Shown here one piece after another: positions 52,983 to 61,559 of a DNA stretch of 64,000 nt. Origin of the DNA: Planctomycetaceae bacterium (lineage in GTDB: Bacteria > Planctomycetota > Planctomycetia > Pirellulales > Pirellulaceae). Under the pieces are notes generated by a model. The model did no database searches. It was not told the DNA's origin and worked only from the letters and a program-made list of their open reading frames with translations. Made by a program: the position numbers and the translations under genes. The stretch covers positions 62,001 to 126,000 of the forward strand of contig JACKHN010000008.1 of NCBI GenBank assembly GCA_020638975.1, written 5' to 3'. Position 1 is the first letter of the stretch. Every line of letters begins with the position of its first letter.

Positions 52983-55325
52983 CTATTCGATCGGGGTTGT
53001 CGAATTGCGAGCGGGCTTGGCAAACTGGCTCAGCAGCGCGGGCAAGAAGAAGATGTCGGCGAACAGTGCCGAGGTCAGTGTGATGGCTCCCATGATGCCA
53101 AATAATCTCGCATCGCGGGCATCACCGAAAACGGCTGTCATCATTCCAGTGACCAGCACGATCGTTGTCATCAGCAGCGCGGAACCGACTCCGGTGAACG
53201 CCTTTTGAATAGTCGCTCGATGATCACCACCGTTGGCAGTCTCTTCGACGTAGCGCGTCAGGAAGTGAATTGTATCGTCGACCGCGATGCCGATGCAGAT
53301 TGTAAAGACACATACCGTCACTAACTCCAAATACTGGCCAGCCAACAGCAGCATCGCCCCTGTCGCGACAAGCGGGAACAAATTGGGCACTATCGAAATC
53401 AGTCCGATGCGAATCGAGCGATAGACAACGGTCAGGATCAGCCAGATCACGATACTGGCCGTTCCCAGACTCGTTGCCAGGTCCGTGACAATTCGATAGA
53501 CATCTCGCCATCGCCACACGGCATCGCCGTCCAGATTCAATGAGAAATTCTGATGGCGTTGCGTTATCGTTAAGAGTTCCGTCTCGATGCGTTCAAAAAC
53601 CGGGCCGTACTTGGCGATACCGATGTCCTGCACACGAAATTGTACCGACGCCGTGCGACGCTCCGGAACGTAGAACGCTCGCTTAAGCGATGCCGGCAGC
53701 AACTCCAACAACGTCATGCGTTCCTCAGCTGGCCCTTCACCGGGCAGCACGGCGAGTAACTCGTGCAGTCCAAGCGGTTGACCAATCAAGGGCTCGCGAT
53801 CCAGTACTCGATCGACTTCGTGCAGCACTTCCAGCAATTCGCCATCGCTGGATTCTTCGTTCCAAGAGACGCGAATGAATCCGAACTCCAATCCGCCGAG
53901 CGACCGATCAAGATGTCGCAAAGCCTTTGCCGCTTCACCTGATTCACTCAGCCCGCTATAGCGCCGCTCGTCGGGTTTCAGTTGCGTGCACACAATGGCC
54001 AGTGTCACCGTCGCGGCGATCGCCAGCCAAGCGACTTTGCGATCGTTGCGCAAGATCCAGGCGACGAGCGGGCCGATGCGTCGTAGTTGGCCATCGACCA
54101 AGCTCTTGCCTAGCCCAACATGAAGTCGCCAGCCAAGTGGGGATCGACAGCCAAGCGGCACGACGGTCAGCACGCTGATGAGCGTCAAGCTGACACCGAG
54201 TACGCAGCACCAACCGAATTCCTGAACGATTTCGTGGTGGGCCCAAGCCAAACTCGCGAAACCAATGGCTGTTGTGAGACTCGTTAACACACAGGCCAGC
54301 CCAACACGAGCGACGCCGCGACGTGTCGCCTGTCGCGTCTCTAAGCCAGCAGCTCGTTGATTGCGAATCTCGACCATCAAGTGAACGGCATCGGTCAACC
54401 CAACAAGACTGATCAGCACGGGCACGATGATGTCGTTGAAGGGATTGTCTTGAAAATCGAAGAAGTGCAACATCCCCATGGTCCAGAAGACGCCCAACGC
54501 GGGTGCGATCGCAACGATCGTCACCGCGGAAAAACCGCGGAACAGCACTAACGCCGTTACGAGCATGATGCTGTAGCCGACCGCCTGGTAGCGCCACGAA
54601 TCGTGCAAGTGATTGTGCGCCATCATCAAATGTAGAGGCGCCGGCCCCGTGACTTTGAATTGCAGGTCGGCACCCGGCACCCGCGCGGTTGCTGCTTCGG
54701 CGGCTTTCCGCAAGTCGGTCGTACATGCCTCGTCGGTCGTCACGTAAAACCAGTCCATACGAAGATGCAACAGCAGCGTCTTACCGTCGGTCGAGATCAG
54801 TTGGCCCACTGCCAATGGATTGTCAAGGGTCCGCTCGCGACCAAGCTGCATCTGGCGGGGCGAAGCGTTTGAACGAGGCAGTAACGATTCGGGCAATCCG
54901 AAGAGGTTCAAGCCAGGGATGCTGTCTAGCCATAACACACCGGAGACTTGCGGTAGCGATTCAAGGTCGGCGACGACGTTGCGAATTGCCGTGAGACTCT
55001 GCCGAGTGAAGAAGTCTTCGCTCGTAGCCACCACAATGCATTCACCGCCAGCAACCTGAAAAGGCTCGACGTCGGGAAGTTGTTCGTTTCTCGCAGGGTT
55101 TTGCACAGCCGCTGGCAAGCGAGCTTCTTGGAGCGGCTCCTCGGTTTCTACTGCAATGAACCAGTCACGAACGAGTGCAGGTTTGACGTAGCCAATAATC
55201 GCCAGCGTCGTCATTGCCACGAGTACGAGCACGTGAGCAGCGGGGCGGTCGGCCCACCAGAAGAAGAGGCGTTTGCCCAGACCTGTTACCTGTTCGTCGT
55301 TGTCCATCGTGTGCTCTTGGTGCAT
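52983..55325 (-). CDS. RND/MMPL-family exporter
   Basis: A 780-residue membrane protein with the RND half-repeat layout: one helix near residue 35, a large periplasmic loop (about 60-230), five helices (235-390), a second helix near 430, a second loop (450-620) and five more helices (630-765). GLTDAVHLMVEIRNQRAAG and GIAVDDTIHFLTRYVEETAN carry the conserved Asp residues in TM4 and TM10. It belongs with the MMPL/HpnN-type predicted exporters of lipids or hydrophobic molecules rather than drug pumps. ATG 55307 is an alternative start. The GntP permease ends 22 bp upstream, on the same strand. Confidence 0.85.
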   Translation of the reverse strand: MHQEHTMDNDEQVTGLGKRLFFWWADRPAAHVLVLVAMTTLAIIGYVKPALVRDWFIAVETEEPLQEARLPAAVQNPARNEQLPDVEPFQVAGGECIVVATSEDFFTRQSLTAIRNVVADLESLPQVSGVLWLDSIPGLNLFGLPESLLPRSNASPRQMQLGRERTLDNPLAVGQLISTDGKTLLLHLRMDWFYVTTDEACTTDLRKAAEAATARVPGADLQFKVTGPAPLHLMMAHNHLHDSWRYQAVGYSIMLVTALVLFRGFSAVTIVAIAPALGVFWTMGMLHFFDFQDNPFNDIIVPVLISLVGLTDAVHLMVEIRNQRAAGLETRQATRRGVARVGLACVLTSLTTAIGFASLAWAHHEIVQEFGWCCVLGVSLTLISVLTVVPLGCRSPLGWRLHVGLGKSLVDGQLRRIGPLVAWILRNDRKVAWLAIAATVTLAIVCTQLKPDERRYSGLSESGEAAKALRHLDRSLGGLEFGFIRVSWNEESSDGELLEVLHEVDRVLDREPLIGQPLGLHELLAVLPGEGPAEERMTLLELLPASLKRAFYVPERRTASVQFRVQDIGIAKYGPVFERIETELLTITQRHQNFSLNLDGDAVWRWRDVYRIVTDLATSLGTASIVIWLILTVVYRSIRIGLISIVPNLFPLVATGAMLLLAGQYLELVTVCVFTICIGIAVDDTIHFLTRYVEETANGGDHRATIQKAFTGVGSALLMTTIVLVTGMMTAVFGDARDARLFGIMGAITLTSALFADIFFLPALLSQFAKPARNSTTPIE

Positions 55326-55346
55326 TTCGGAAGTTTGCGGAGCCGA

Positions 55347-56792
55347 CTACTTAAGAGGTAAGATTGCAGCGGCCGCCATGGTTGCAACGAGTCCCGAAAT
55401 GCCCATCACGATACTCAACGGCGTCACCGTCTTGAGCCCTTCCGCCTCCGTCATGCCACTCATTTTGCAAATCACCCAAAACCCGCTGTCGGCCATCCAA
55501 GCGACCGGCTTCGAGCCGCATCCGATCGCCAAGGCAAGATAAACGGGATGGAATGTGAGTTGGCCCGATTCGACAAAGTGTTCGAGTACACTGACGGCGG
55601 TAATCATTGCGACGGTCGCCGATCCTTGAGCCGTTCGAATCAGCGTCGTGACGAGGAACGCAATCGGAAGGATCATGATCGGGTTGATGTCCGAGGTCAG
55701 TTTCGCAATCTCCTCGGCGATGCCACATTGGCGAACGGTCGTTCCAAACGCTCCACCACCAGCCGTGATCAAGATAATGACGCCGCCGCCAGCCAGCGCG
55801 GCTTGCACGGACTGTGCAAGCTGCGTCGCGTTCTTGCGAGTCTGCCATGCGACCATCGCGAGTGCGATCCCAGCTGCCAAAATCAACGCAACGTTTTTGT
55901 CGCCGACAAGTTCGATATACGGCTGCACAGCGATCGCCCACTCAGCACCTCCCGCTTTCACGTAGGTATCCAGTCCCGTGTCGGCCGTGATCAACACCAC
56001 GGGCAAAACAATTGGCAGCAATGATAGCCAAACAGGTGGCAACTCGCTTTCGTCGCGGCGTGACAATTCCTCCAGGTCGGCTAGCGACACATCCGCCGAT
56101 TCACGCAGCGGAATCACCATTCTTCCATTCAACCAACAAGCAAAGAAATACCCACACATACTGGCGAACAGCCCGATCACACATCCGCCGACAATCATCG
56201 TGGCCAAATTGACCCCTAACTGATCCGCAACAAGCAACGGACCGGGCGTCGGTGGAACAAGCGAATGAGCCATCGTGCCACCGGCGACAATCGTCAAGAT
56301 ATACAGCAAGTAGTTGCCGCCCGTCCGCAGTCGCATCGCTTTGCCCAAAGGCATCATCAGATAGAAGACGGTATCGAAGAAGACCGGGATCCCCAGCAGA
56401 AATCCGCTGGCGATAAAGGCCGCCGGCGCGCGAGGCTCGCCTACCAACCGCAATGTCGATCGTACGATCTTGTCCGCCGCACCGCTATCGAGCAGGCACT
56501 TGCCGATGATCGACGCCATCGCAATCAAGATCCCGATGCTGGCACACGTATTGCCGAATCCTTCCGCCACTCGACTTGGTGCGGAGGAGTTCGCGAATTT
56601 TCCAGCAGCTTTCTCGGTCCATTCGCCTTTGGCAACCTGTTCGTCGGCGTAAGTACGTAGTGTGGATTGCGGCGTCAGCAACGCAACCGTCAACGCGGCA
56701 AGCAGTAACGCGACAAACGCGTGCAGTCGCAAGATCAAGATGCCGCCCAAGACAATGGTCACGGCGATGGCGAGAATTACCGCGGGTTGCAT
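55347..56792 (-). CDS. GntP-family permease (gluconate/H+ symporter-like)
   Basis: A 481-residue permease with about 12 hydrophobic segments. Family blocks are FGNTCASIGILIAMASIIGK, LGIPVFFDTVFYLMMPLGKA, HSLVPPTPGPLLVADQLGVN and RTAQGSATVAMITAVSVLEH. GntP carriers take up gluconate or related hydroxy acids. Start at 56792 (MQPAVILAIAVTIVLGGIL) gives the normal N-terminus; the frame is open seven residues further. It probably shares a transcript with the RND gene; why they belong together is unclear. Confidence 0.88.
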   Translation of the reverse strand: MQPAVILAIAVTIVLGGILILRLHAFVALLLAALTVALLTPQSTLRTYADEQVAKGEWTEKAAGKFANSSAPSRVAEGFGNTCASIGILIAMASIIGKCLLDSGAADKIVRSTLRLVGEPRAPAAFIASGFLLGIPVFFDTVFYLMMPLGKAMRLRTGGNYLLYILTIVAGGTMAHSLVPPTPGPLLVADQLGVNLATMIVGGCVIGLFASMCGYFFACWLNGRMVIPLRESADVSLADLEELSRRDESELPPVWLSLLPIVLPVVLITADTGLDTYVKAGGAEWAIAVQPYIELVGDKNVALILAAGIALAMVAWQTRKNATQLAQSVQAALAGGGVIILITAGGGAFGTTVRQCGIAEEIAKLTSDINPIMILPIAFLVTTLIRTAQGSATVAMITAVSVLEHFVESGQLTFHPVYLALAIGCGSKPVAWMADSGFWVICKMSGMTEAEGLKTVTPLSIVMGISGLVATMAAAAILPLK

Positions 56793-56905
56793 GTCGTCAG
56801 CTCCGAATCGCAATCTAAGGAGCCACGAACATAACAGATCACTGCGTCGCCGCCCATTCAGGCCGAGTCACGTAGGGCCTTTCAGGTTTTCAAACTGAGA
56901 GGTGT

Positions 56906-56974
56906 GTACGACGGGCCTCCGAGCCCGTCGATGAATCTAAGTCGTTATTCGACGGGTTTGGAGGCCCGTCGTGC
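56906..56974. repeat. GTACGACGG-type inverted repeat, second copy
   Basis: Arms 56906-56931 and 56949-56974 pair with few mismatches and share the GTACGACGG...TCCGA...CCGTCGA pattern with the 5216-5290 hairpin. It lies in the 304-bp divergent gap upstream of the GntP gene and the small Cys-pair gene; nothing else is seen there. Confidence 0.7.
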
Positions 56975-57096
56975 ATCTTGTGCAACTTCAACAAATGAAT
57001 CGCTCTGCCAACTCACTCGGCACGGTTTGAGCAGGTTCGTCGCCTTTGCTACGATAGCTCCTGTCATGTCGCAACTTTCAACGGACGGATCGCATC

Positions 57097-57369
57097 GTGG
57101 ACCCCGACGAAGCAGCGCCACCCATTCACTGCGCACGATGCGTCACGGAATTGATTCCGGGCCGAGGCGAGTTCTACGTTGTCGAGATCGAGGCCAAAGC
57201 CGATCCAACGCCACCGATACTCGATCCGTCGGACCTAAAACGTGATTACAAATCGGAGATCAACGCGCTGGTCGCCGAACTGGAACATCTTGCACCGCAG
57301 AACCAGCGTGTGACAATTCATTTGTGCATGTCGTGCTATCCTGCTTGGATTGAGAAGCCGGCAAGTTGA
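57097..57369 (+). CDS. small protein with two CxxC-type pairs (90 residues)
   Basis: A hydrophilic protein with IHCARCVTELIPGRG near the N-terminus and HLCMSCYPAWIEKPA near the C-terminus; the Cys pairs are 60 residues apart. A metal-binding (zinc) fold closing N- and C-terminal ends is plausible. GTG start at 57097 with a weak GGACGGA upstream. I do not recognise the family or function. Confidence 0.6.
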   Translation: MDPDEAAPPIHCARCVTELIPGRGEFYVVEIEAKADPTPPILDPSDLKRDYKSEINALVAELEHLAPQNQRVTIHLCMSCYPAWIEKPAS

Positions 57370-57514
57370 ATCATTTTCGCTCGCTGAGGCGGTCGCGGCG
57401 AAACTTATCCTTTTTTTGGTCAGAATCCCTCGTTTCGGCTAGACCCACAGAAAGTTTCGATTGCCCTTCGTTCGCGAGCGACTTATCATAGAAGGAACGT
57501 ATTGAGGTCGATTG

Positions 57515-57937
57515 ATGATGATTCGTCTTGTTACTTCCCTGCTGATCTTCTCGATTGTTGCTTGCCCACTGTGGTGCGACAGCGATACGTGCTGCGCAGA
57601 CGACGGTTTGTTTTTCGAATCGTCATTTCAAGCGTGCCCACTTGACTGCACCGCTTCGTGCGATTGCGAGGAACCAGCCACTGGCAGTGACCACCGAGCT
57701 CCCTGTCCGTGTCCCAACAAGTCGTGTCAGGGCGTATGCGGAGGTGCGGTCATAGCGAAACCGATCGAGTTGAGCGACAACCTCGAATCGCACTCTCTGC
57801 CGCTGAACGTCGTATTCACTTCGTCCGCCGACAACTGGATTGTTTTTCGGGCGATTGGCCACGAACAATACCGGCACGGTTCGAGCGATAGTTTCGGTCG
57901 CATGCTGCGCACATCACATATGTCGCTGCTGCTTTAG
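57515..57937 (+). CDS. Cys-rich exported protein (140 residues), head of ABC exporter cluster
   Basis: A signal peptide (MMIRLVTSLLIFSIVACPLW) precedes 12 cysteines within about 60 residues: CDSDTCCADD, FQACPLDCTASCDCEEP and APCPCPNKSCQGVCGG. The C-terminal 70 residues are free of Cys. I know no named family for it. The Cys content suggests metal binding or a disulfide-rich fold. It is 99 bp before the first FtsX-type permease on the same strand and the two gaps are filled with 7-bp repeats, so it is likely in the same operon. ATG 57515 with GAGG seven bases upstream is preferred to TTG 57512. Confidence 0.6.
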   Translation: MMIRLVTSLLIFSIVACPLWCDSDTCCADDGLFFESSFQACPLDCTASCDCEEPATGSDHRAPCPCPNKSCQGVCGGAVIAKPIELSDNLESHSLPLNVVFTSSADNWIVFRAIGHEQYRHGSSDSFGRMLRTSHMSLLL

Positions 57938-58047
57938 TCGAGAGTCGAAGGTCTAACGTCAAGAGCTATCTCATGCTCGAACGTTGCCCCTTACTTCGTC
58001 GTCTCGCTCTTTCTCTCGACTCTGGACCCTTGTCCCTTGACCCTCTT
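57937..58047. repeat. degenerate 7-bp repeats before the first permease gene
   Basis: Two runs: 57937-57964 (GTCGAGA GTCGAAG ...) and 58013-58047 (CTCTCGA CTCTGGA CCCTTGT CCCTTGA CCCTCTT). The first overlaps the last base of the TAG stop of the Cys-rich gene; the second contains the TTG start of the permease gene. Confidence 0.7.
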
Positions 58048-59203
58048 TCGTTTTCTCCCCTGGGAGTATGCAATCCGAAATTTGTTTCGTCGTCCATTGC
58101 GAACGTCACTGACGTTTGCTGGGCTGACGACCGTCGTTGTGTTGGTGTTTGTCGTCGTCGGCTTCATTCGCGGATTGGAACAATCCCTGGCCGTGAGCGG
58201 TGATCCGCAGACTGCGATCATCTTTTCGTTGGGCATGGGCGAAAATCTTGAATACTCGTCGATCCCGATGCGAACCAGCGATCTTGTTCCCGCCAGCGTC
58301 GCGGGGATTCAATCGCGGTTCGGCCAGCACTACGTATCGCCGGAACTGTATCTCGGCACGCAAGTTGGCATCGACGAGCGAGAACCGGCGATGGGGCTGA
58401 TCCGCGGAGTGACTCGATCAGCGGTGTTGGTGCGTCGCCAATTCGAGATTGAAGAAGGCGAATGGCCTGGACCTGGAGAAGTGATCGTGGGTCAACTGGT
58501 TGCTGCAAAGCTCGGTGCCGCAGTAGACGAAGTCGGTGTCGGTCAGGCGATCCAGTTCGAAGGACGCACTTGGCGAATCAGCGGAGTGTTCTCGGCGGGT
58601 GGATCGGCGTTTGAATCCGAAGCCTGGTGTCGACTCGACGAATTGCAACAGGCTTTGAAACGCCAAGATCTCAGTATCGTAGCCGTTTCGCTCGCCCCAG
58701 ATGGCGACTTTGCGGACGTCGATCTGTTTTGCAAAGAACGACTCGATCTGGAACTGCAAACGATGCTAGAGACCGAGTACTACGCAACGCTGCAACGGGA
58801 CTACGCCCCCGTGCGGTGGTTAGCGTGGTTGGTCGTGCTGCTCGTCTCTGGCGCCGGCGTCTTTGCAGGTCTGAACACGATGTATGGTTCGGTCGTCGGT
58901 CGCATCCCGGAACTCGCCACGCTCCAAACCATCGGGTTCCTGCGACGAGCGATTGTCGTGAGTCTAATCCAGGAAGGGTTATTGCTCGCGGCAGCGGCGA
59001 GCTTGCTGGCTGCCGTGCTGGCGCTGGCCTTCGTCAATGGAGCGGCCGTGCGTTTCACGATGGGAGCCTTCTCGCTCCGCATCGACAATGTCGCCGTATT
59101 GATTGGCTGCGGTGTTGGGCTGTCGCTCGGCTTCTTGGGAGCCATTCCACCTGCAATCCGAGCACTACGAATGCCGATCGTCGAGGGACTGAAAGCGGTG
59201 TGA
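58037..59203 (+). CDS. ABC transporter permease, MacB/FtsX type (first)
   Basis: A 388-residue permease: helix near 25-45 after LPWEYAIRNLFRRPLRTSLT, a periplasmic MacB-PCD region (about 50-255) and three C-terminal helices (265-290, 310-335, 350-375) around GLNTMYGSVVGRIPELATLQ. Family members move lipoproteins, peptides or small molecules in tripartite systems with an adaptor. The TTG at 58037 gives MTLFRFLPWEYAIRN, a normal N-terminus for the family, but it lies inside a 7-bp repeat run. It is one of two permeases in this cluster, the other at 62306, so a heterodimer is likely. Confidence 0.82.
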   Translation: MTLFRFLPWEYAIRNLFRRPLRTSLTFAGLTTVVVLVFVVVGFIRGLEQSLAVSGDPQTAIIFSLGMGENLEYSSIPMRTSDLVPASVAGIQSRFGQHYVSPELYLGTQVGIDEREPAMGLIRGVTRSAVLVRRQFEIEEGEWPGPGEVIVGQLVAAKLGAAVDEVGVGQAIQFEGRTWRISGVFSAGGSAFESEAWCRLDELQQALKRQDLSIVAVSLAPDGDFADVDLFCKERLDLELQTMLETEYYATLQRDYAPVRWLAWLVVLLVSGAGVFAGLNTMYGSVVGRIPELATLQTIGFLRRAIVVSLIQEGLLLAAAASLLAAVLALAFVNGAAVRFTMGAFSLRIDNVAVLIGCGVGLSLGFLGAIPPAIRALRMPIVEGLKAV

Positions 59204-59336
59204 GACAAGAGACAAAAGACAAGAGACAAAAGACAAAAGACAAAAGACAAGAGACAAAAGACAAGAGACAAAAGACAAAAGACAAAAGACGAATGACGAA
59301 TGACGAATGACGAATGACGAACGACGAACGACGAAC
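59204..59336. repeat. 19-unit tandem heptamer array
   Basis: Exactly 19 consecutive 7-bp units: GACAAGA and GACAAAA mixed for the first 12, then GACGAAT four times and GACGAAC three times. It starts on the base after the first permease's TGA. Any apparent protein on the opposite strand here is an artefact of the repeat. Confidence 0.95.
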
Positions 59337-59368
59337 GACACACTTAGTTACATAGAAAGTTTTGAACC

Positions 59369-59920
59369 ATGAAAAGATCATCCCCGTTCCTGCTCTTGTC
59401 TCTAGTCTCTGGACTCTTGACTCTCCCCGGTTGCGCGGACAAGGCACCAGCCCCGGCAGCGTCCTCTCAAGCAAGCCAAGCCGACTCTGCAAAGGTGGAT
59501 GGCTCGGCGTTTCGGCTGACCAGCGAGCCCGCTAATGCGAGAGGTGTCATACAAGCTCGTGAAGAAGCGAGCACCGACGACGATGTCGTGGTCGTCGGTC
59601 GGATCGGAGGCAGCTTGACGCCTTGGGTCGAGGGGCGGGCGGCGTTCTCGATCGTCGATGTTTCGCTCAAGTCGTGTGCCGAGTGTGGATCGGACGACTG
59701 TCCGAACCCTTGGGACTACTGCTGAAGCGACTCCGATAAGCTGTCGAGTTCGACAGCATTGATCAAAGTCGTCGATGAAAACGGAACGCTCGTGAAAGCC
59801 GATACTCGAGAACTGCTCAAGGTAAAGGAACTTTCGCTCGTCGTTGTCGCGGGTAAGGCACAACGAGACGATGCAGGCAATCTCACGATCCTCGCCAGCG
59901 GCGTCTTTGTAAAGAATTGA
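59369..59920 (+). CDS. lipoprotein with in-frame UGA, probable selenoprotein (183 residues)
   Basis: Signal peptide with lipobox LPGC (Cys22) marks a lipoprotein. A beta-rich domain follows (VVVVGRIGGSLTPWVEGRAA, AFSIVDVSLKS), then SCAECGSDDCPNPWDYC with Cys103, 106, 111 and 118, then a TGA at 59723. The same frame continues for 64 more codons: ALIKVVDENGTLVKADTREL ... KELSLVVVAGKAQRDDAG ... SGVFVKN, before TGA 59918. The continuation is well-formed protein, and planctomycete relatives, as I remember them, have a second Cys here (WDYCC), so codon 119 would be selenocysteine. A hairpin at 59740-59757 could be the SECIS. If UGA is a true stop, the product is a 118-residue fragment. It lies between the first permease and the adaptor of an ABC exporter. 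Confidence 0.68.
59393..59427. repeat. heptamer run encoding the signal-peptide core
   Basis: Five units in register: CTCTTGT CTCTAGT CTCTGGA CTCTTGA CTCTCCC. They encode residues 9-20 of the lipoprotein (LLSLVSGLLTLP), i.e. the hydrophobic core of its signal peptide. Confidence 0.8.
59740..59757 (+). promoter_or_regulatory. candidate bacterial SECIS hairpin
   Basis: GCTGTC-GAGTTC-GACAGC forms a perfect 6-bp stem (7 bp if loop G-C pairs) 14 nt after the in-frame UGA; the apical loop begins about 20 nt after the UGA, starts with G and contains GU. These match the layout known for bacterial SECIS elements read by SelB, although no bulged U in the stem is evident. Confidence 0.5.
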
Positions 59921-59925
59921 CGTGA

Positions 59926-61509
59926 ATGATGAATACCAAAGTTGATCTTCAAGAACTGGCCATCGACCGTAGCGGCACGAGTCAGCCGCAAGTGCAGATT
60001 CGGCGGCATGTGTTCACTCGCTATATGTTGCCGATAGCGTTGCTGCTTGGCTTCCTTGCGTTGTTGGCAGGGGCGTCGCGAGACGTCGTGGTACCGCCTC
60101 GTCCCGTCACGGTTGTTCCGGTGTACTCGACAACTGTCGAGGTTCGACAGGAAGGCGCGCCTCTGTTCAAGGCAGCCGGTTGGATCGAACCACGTCCCAC
60201 GCCTGTGCGTGTCGCGGCACTTGCTCCCGGAGTCGTCGAGCAGCTGTTGGTCGTCGAGGATCAGCCGGTAAAAGCCGGTGAGCCGATTGCTGAACTTGTC
60301 AAGGCAGACGCCTTGTTGGCGCGCGATCGTGCGTTGGCCGACCTCGAACTTCGAGAAGCGGAACTCGACGAGGCCAAGGCTTCGCTCGCGGCGGCCGAGA
60401 CACGCTTCAACCAGCCCGTACACCTGATAGCCTCACTGAGCGAAGCTGAGGCGTTGCTGGCTAAGGTCGAGACGATGGCGACGAGCTTGCCATTCGAAGT
60501 TCGCCAAGCCGAAGCGGATCACGAGGCGATGCGAAAGAGCTACGAAGGAAAAGTCGCTGCCAAAGGCGTGGTCGCTGGAATCGAGATTGATGTTGCGAAA
60601 TCCAAAGCCGACGCCGCAAAAGCACTCGTCGAACAATGGCAGGAACGATCGGGAGCGCTCAAACGCGAGCAAGCAGCATTGATTCAGCGACGAGATGCCC
60701 TGAAGACACAACTTGAGTTGCTTGCCGATGAAACCAAAGCGAAAGCCGAAGCAGCGGCACAAGTCAGAGCCGCCGCCGCGCGCGTCGCGCAAACGAAAGT
60801 TGCCGTCGCACAGGCCAAGCTGGAACTGGATCGAATGACCGTGAGAGCACCGATCGATGGCCGCGTATTCCGCTTGTTTGCTCATCCTGGCACACGCATC
60901 GGAAGCAGTACGACGCAGATGGCAAGCCACGATGGCAGCACGGTAGTCACGATGTATCGCCCCGACATGTTGCAGGTGCGTGTCGATGTCCGCTTTGAGG
61001 ACATTCCGCGCGTCAGCCTGGATCAACCGGTTGAAATCAACAATCCAGCGTTGTCGTCGCCGCTGACGGGCAAGGTGCTGTTCATCAGTTCCGAAGCTGA
61101 CATTCAGAAGAACACGTTGCAAGTGAAAGTGGAGATCCCCGATCCGCCGTCAGTGTTCAAACCGGAGATGCTGGTCGATGTGACGTTTTTGAGTCGAGAG
61201 TTGAGAGACGAGAGTCAAGAGCCAGAAAATCGCGGCGCTCGCATTTTTGTTCCTCAACACTTGATTCACAGCGATGGCGGCGAATCCTTCGTGTGGCTCG
61301 CGGACCAGTCCGAGCAGGTTGCACGGAAGCAAATCGTTTCCACGGGAAGCATCACCAAGGATGGAATGGTCGAAATACTTCGCGGTTTAACCATATCGAG
61401 TCGTCTGGTCGCTTCCGGAACCGAAGGCCTCGCCGAAGGCTCCCGCATCAAGATCACCGGCGAAGAACCAACCATCGGCACAACACCTCCCTCCGGCTCT
61501 CGTCTCTAG
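59926..61509 (+). CDS. membrane fusion protein (HlyD/MacA-type adaptor)
   Basis: A 527-residue adaptor. One membrane helix near residues 34-54, a barrel-sandwich hybrid split around a long coiled coil (about 125-300, ADLELREAELDEAKASLAAA; KSKADAAKALVEQWQERSGA), then AKLELDRMTVRAPIDGRVFR, a beta-barrel (MLQVRVDVRFEDIPRVSLDQ) and a membrane-proximal domain. It links the ABC permeases to an outer-membrane channel not present here. Five heptamers at 61193-61227 insert SRELRDESQEPE into the protein (about residues 423-434). The ATG at 59926 lies five bases after the lipoprotein's second TGA. Confidence 0.88.
   Translation: MMNTKVDLQELAIDRSGTSQPQVQIRRHVFTRYMLPIALLLGFLALLAGASRDVVVPPRPVTVVPVYSTTVEVRQEGAPLFKAAGWIEPRPTPVRVAALAPGVVEQLLVVEDQPVKAGEPIAELVKADALLARDRALADLELREAELDEAKASLAAAETRFNQPVHLIASLSEAEALLAKVETMATSLPFEVRQAEADHEAMRKSYEGKVAAKGVVAGIEIDVAKSKADAAKALVEQWQERSGALKREQAALIQRRDALKTQLELLADETKAKAEAAAQVRAAAARVAQTKVAVAQAKLELDRMTVRAPIDGRVFRLFAHPGTRIGSSTTQMASHDGSTVVTMYRPDMLQVRVDVRFEDIPRVSLDQPVEINNPALSSPLTGKVLFISSEADIQKNTLQVKVEIPDPPSVFKPEMLVDVTFLSRELRDESQEPENRGARIFVPQHLIHSDGGESFVWLADQSEQVARKQIVSTGSITKDGMVEILRGLTISSRLVASGTEGLAEGSRIKITGEEPTIGTTPPSGSRL
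61193..61227. repeat. heptamer run inside the adaptor gene
   Basis: GTCGAGA GTTGAGA GACGAGA GTCAAGA GCCAGAA, five units in register, encode the charged stretch SRELRDESQEPE between two conserved beta segments. Length 35 bp, so it must have been compensated to keep frame. Confidence 0.7.
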
Positions 61510-61559
61510 ACCCTTGATTCTTGATTCTCGACCCTCGTCTCTAGACCCTGGACTCTCTA
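61504..61559. repeat. heptamer run between adaptor stop and ATPase start
   Basis: Eight units: CTCTAGA CCCTTGA TTCTTGA TTCTCGA CCCTCGT CTCTAGA CCCTGGA CTCTCTA. The first holds the adaptor's TAG stop; the last base is the A of the ATPase ATG. No ribosome binding site remains in between. Confidence 0.85.

Noticed and set aside
59204..59336. CRISPR array
   Set aside because: Units are 7 bp with no spacers; this is a simple tandem repeat.
58801..59492. Long minus-strand open frames rich in FVFCLLS across the heptamer array
   Set aside because: They arise from the 7-bp repeats and lie opposite the permease and lipoprotein genes.
59723..59725. Reading the UGA as an ordinary stop and the lipoprotein as a pseudogene
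   Set aside because: The 64 codons after it show no further stop or frameshift, keep a protein-like pattern and end neatly before the next gene; a candidate SECIS follows. A nonsense mutation remains possible and lowers the confidence given.
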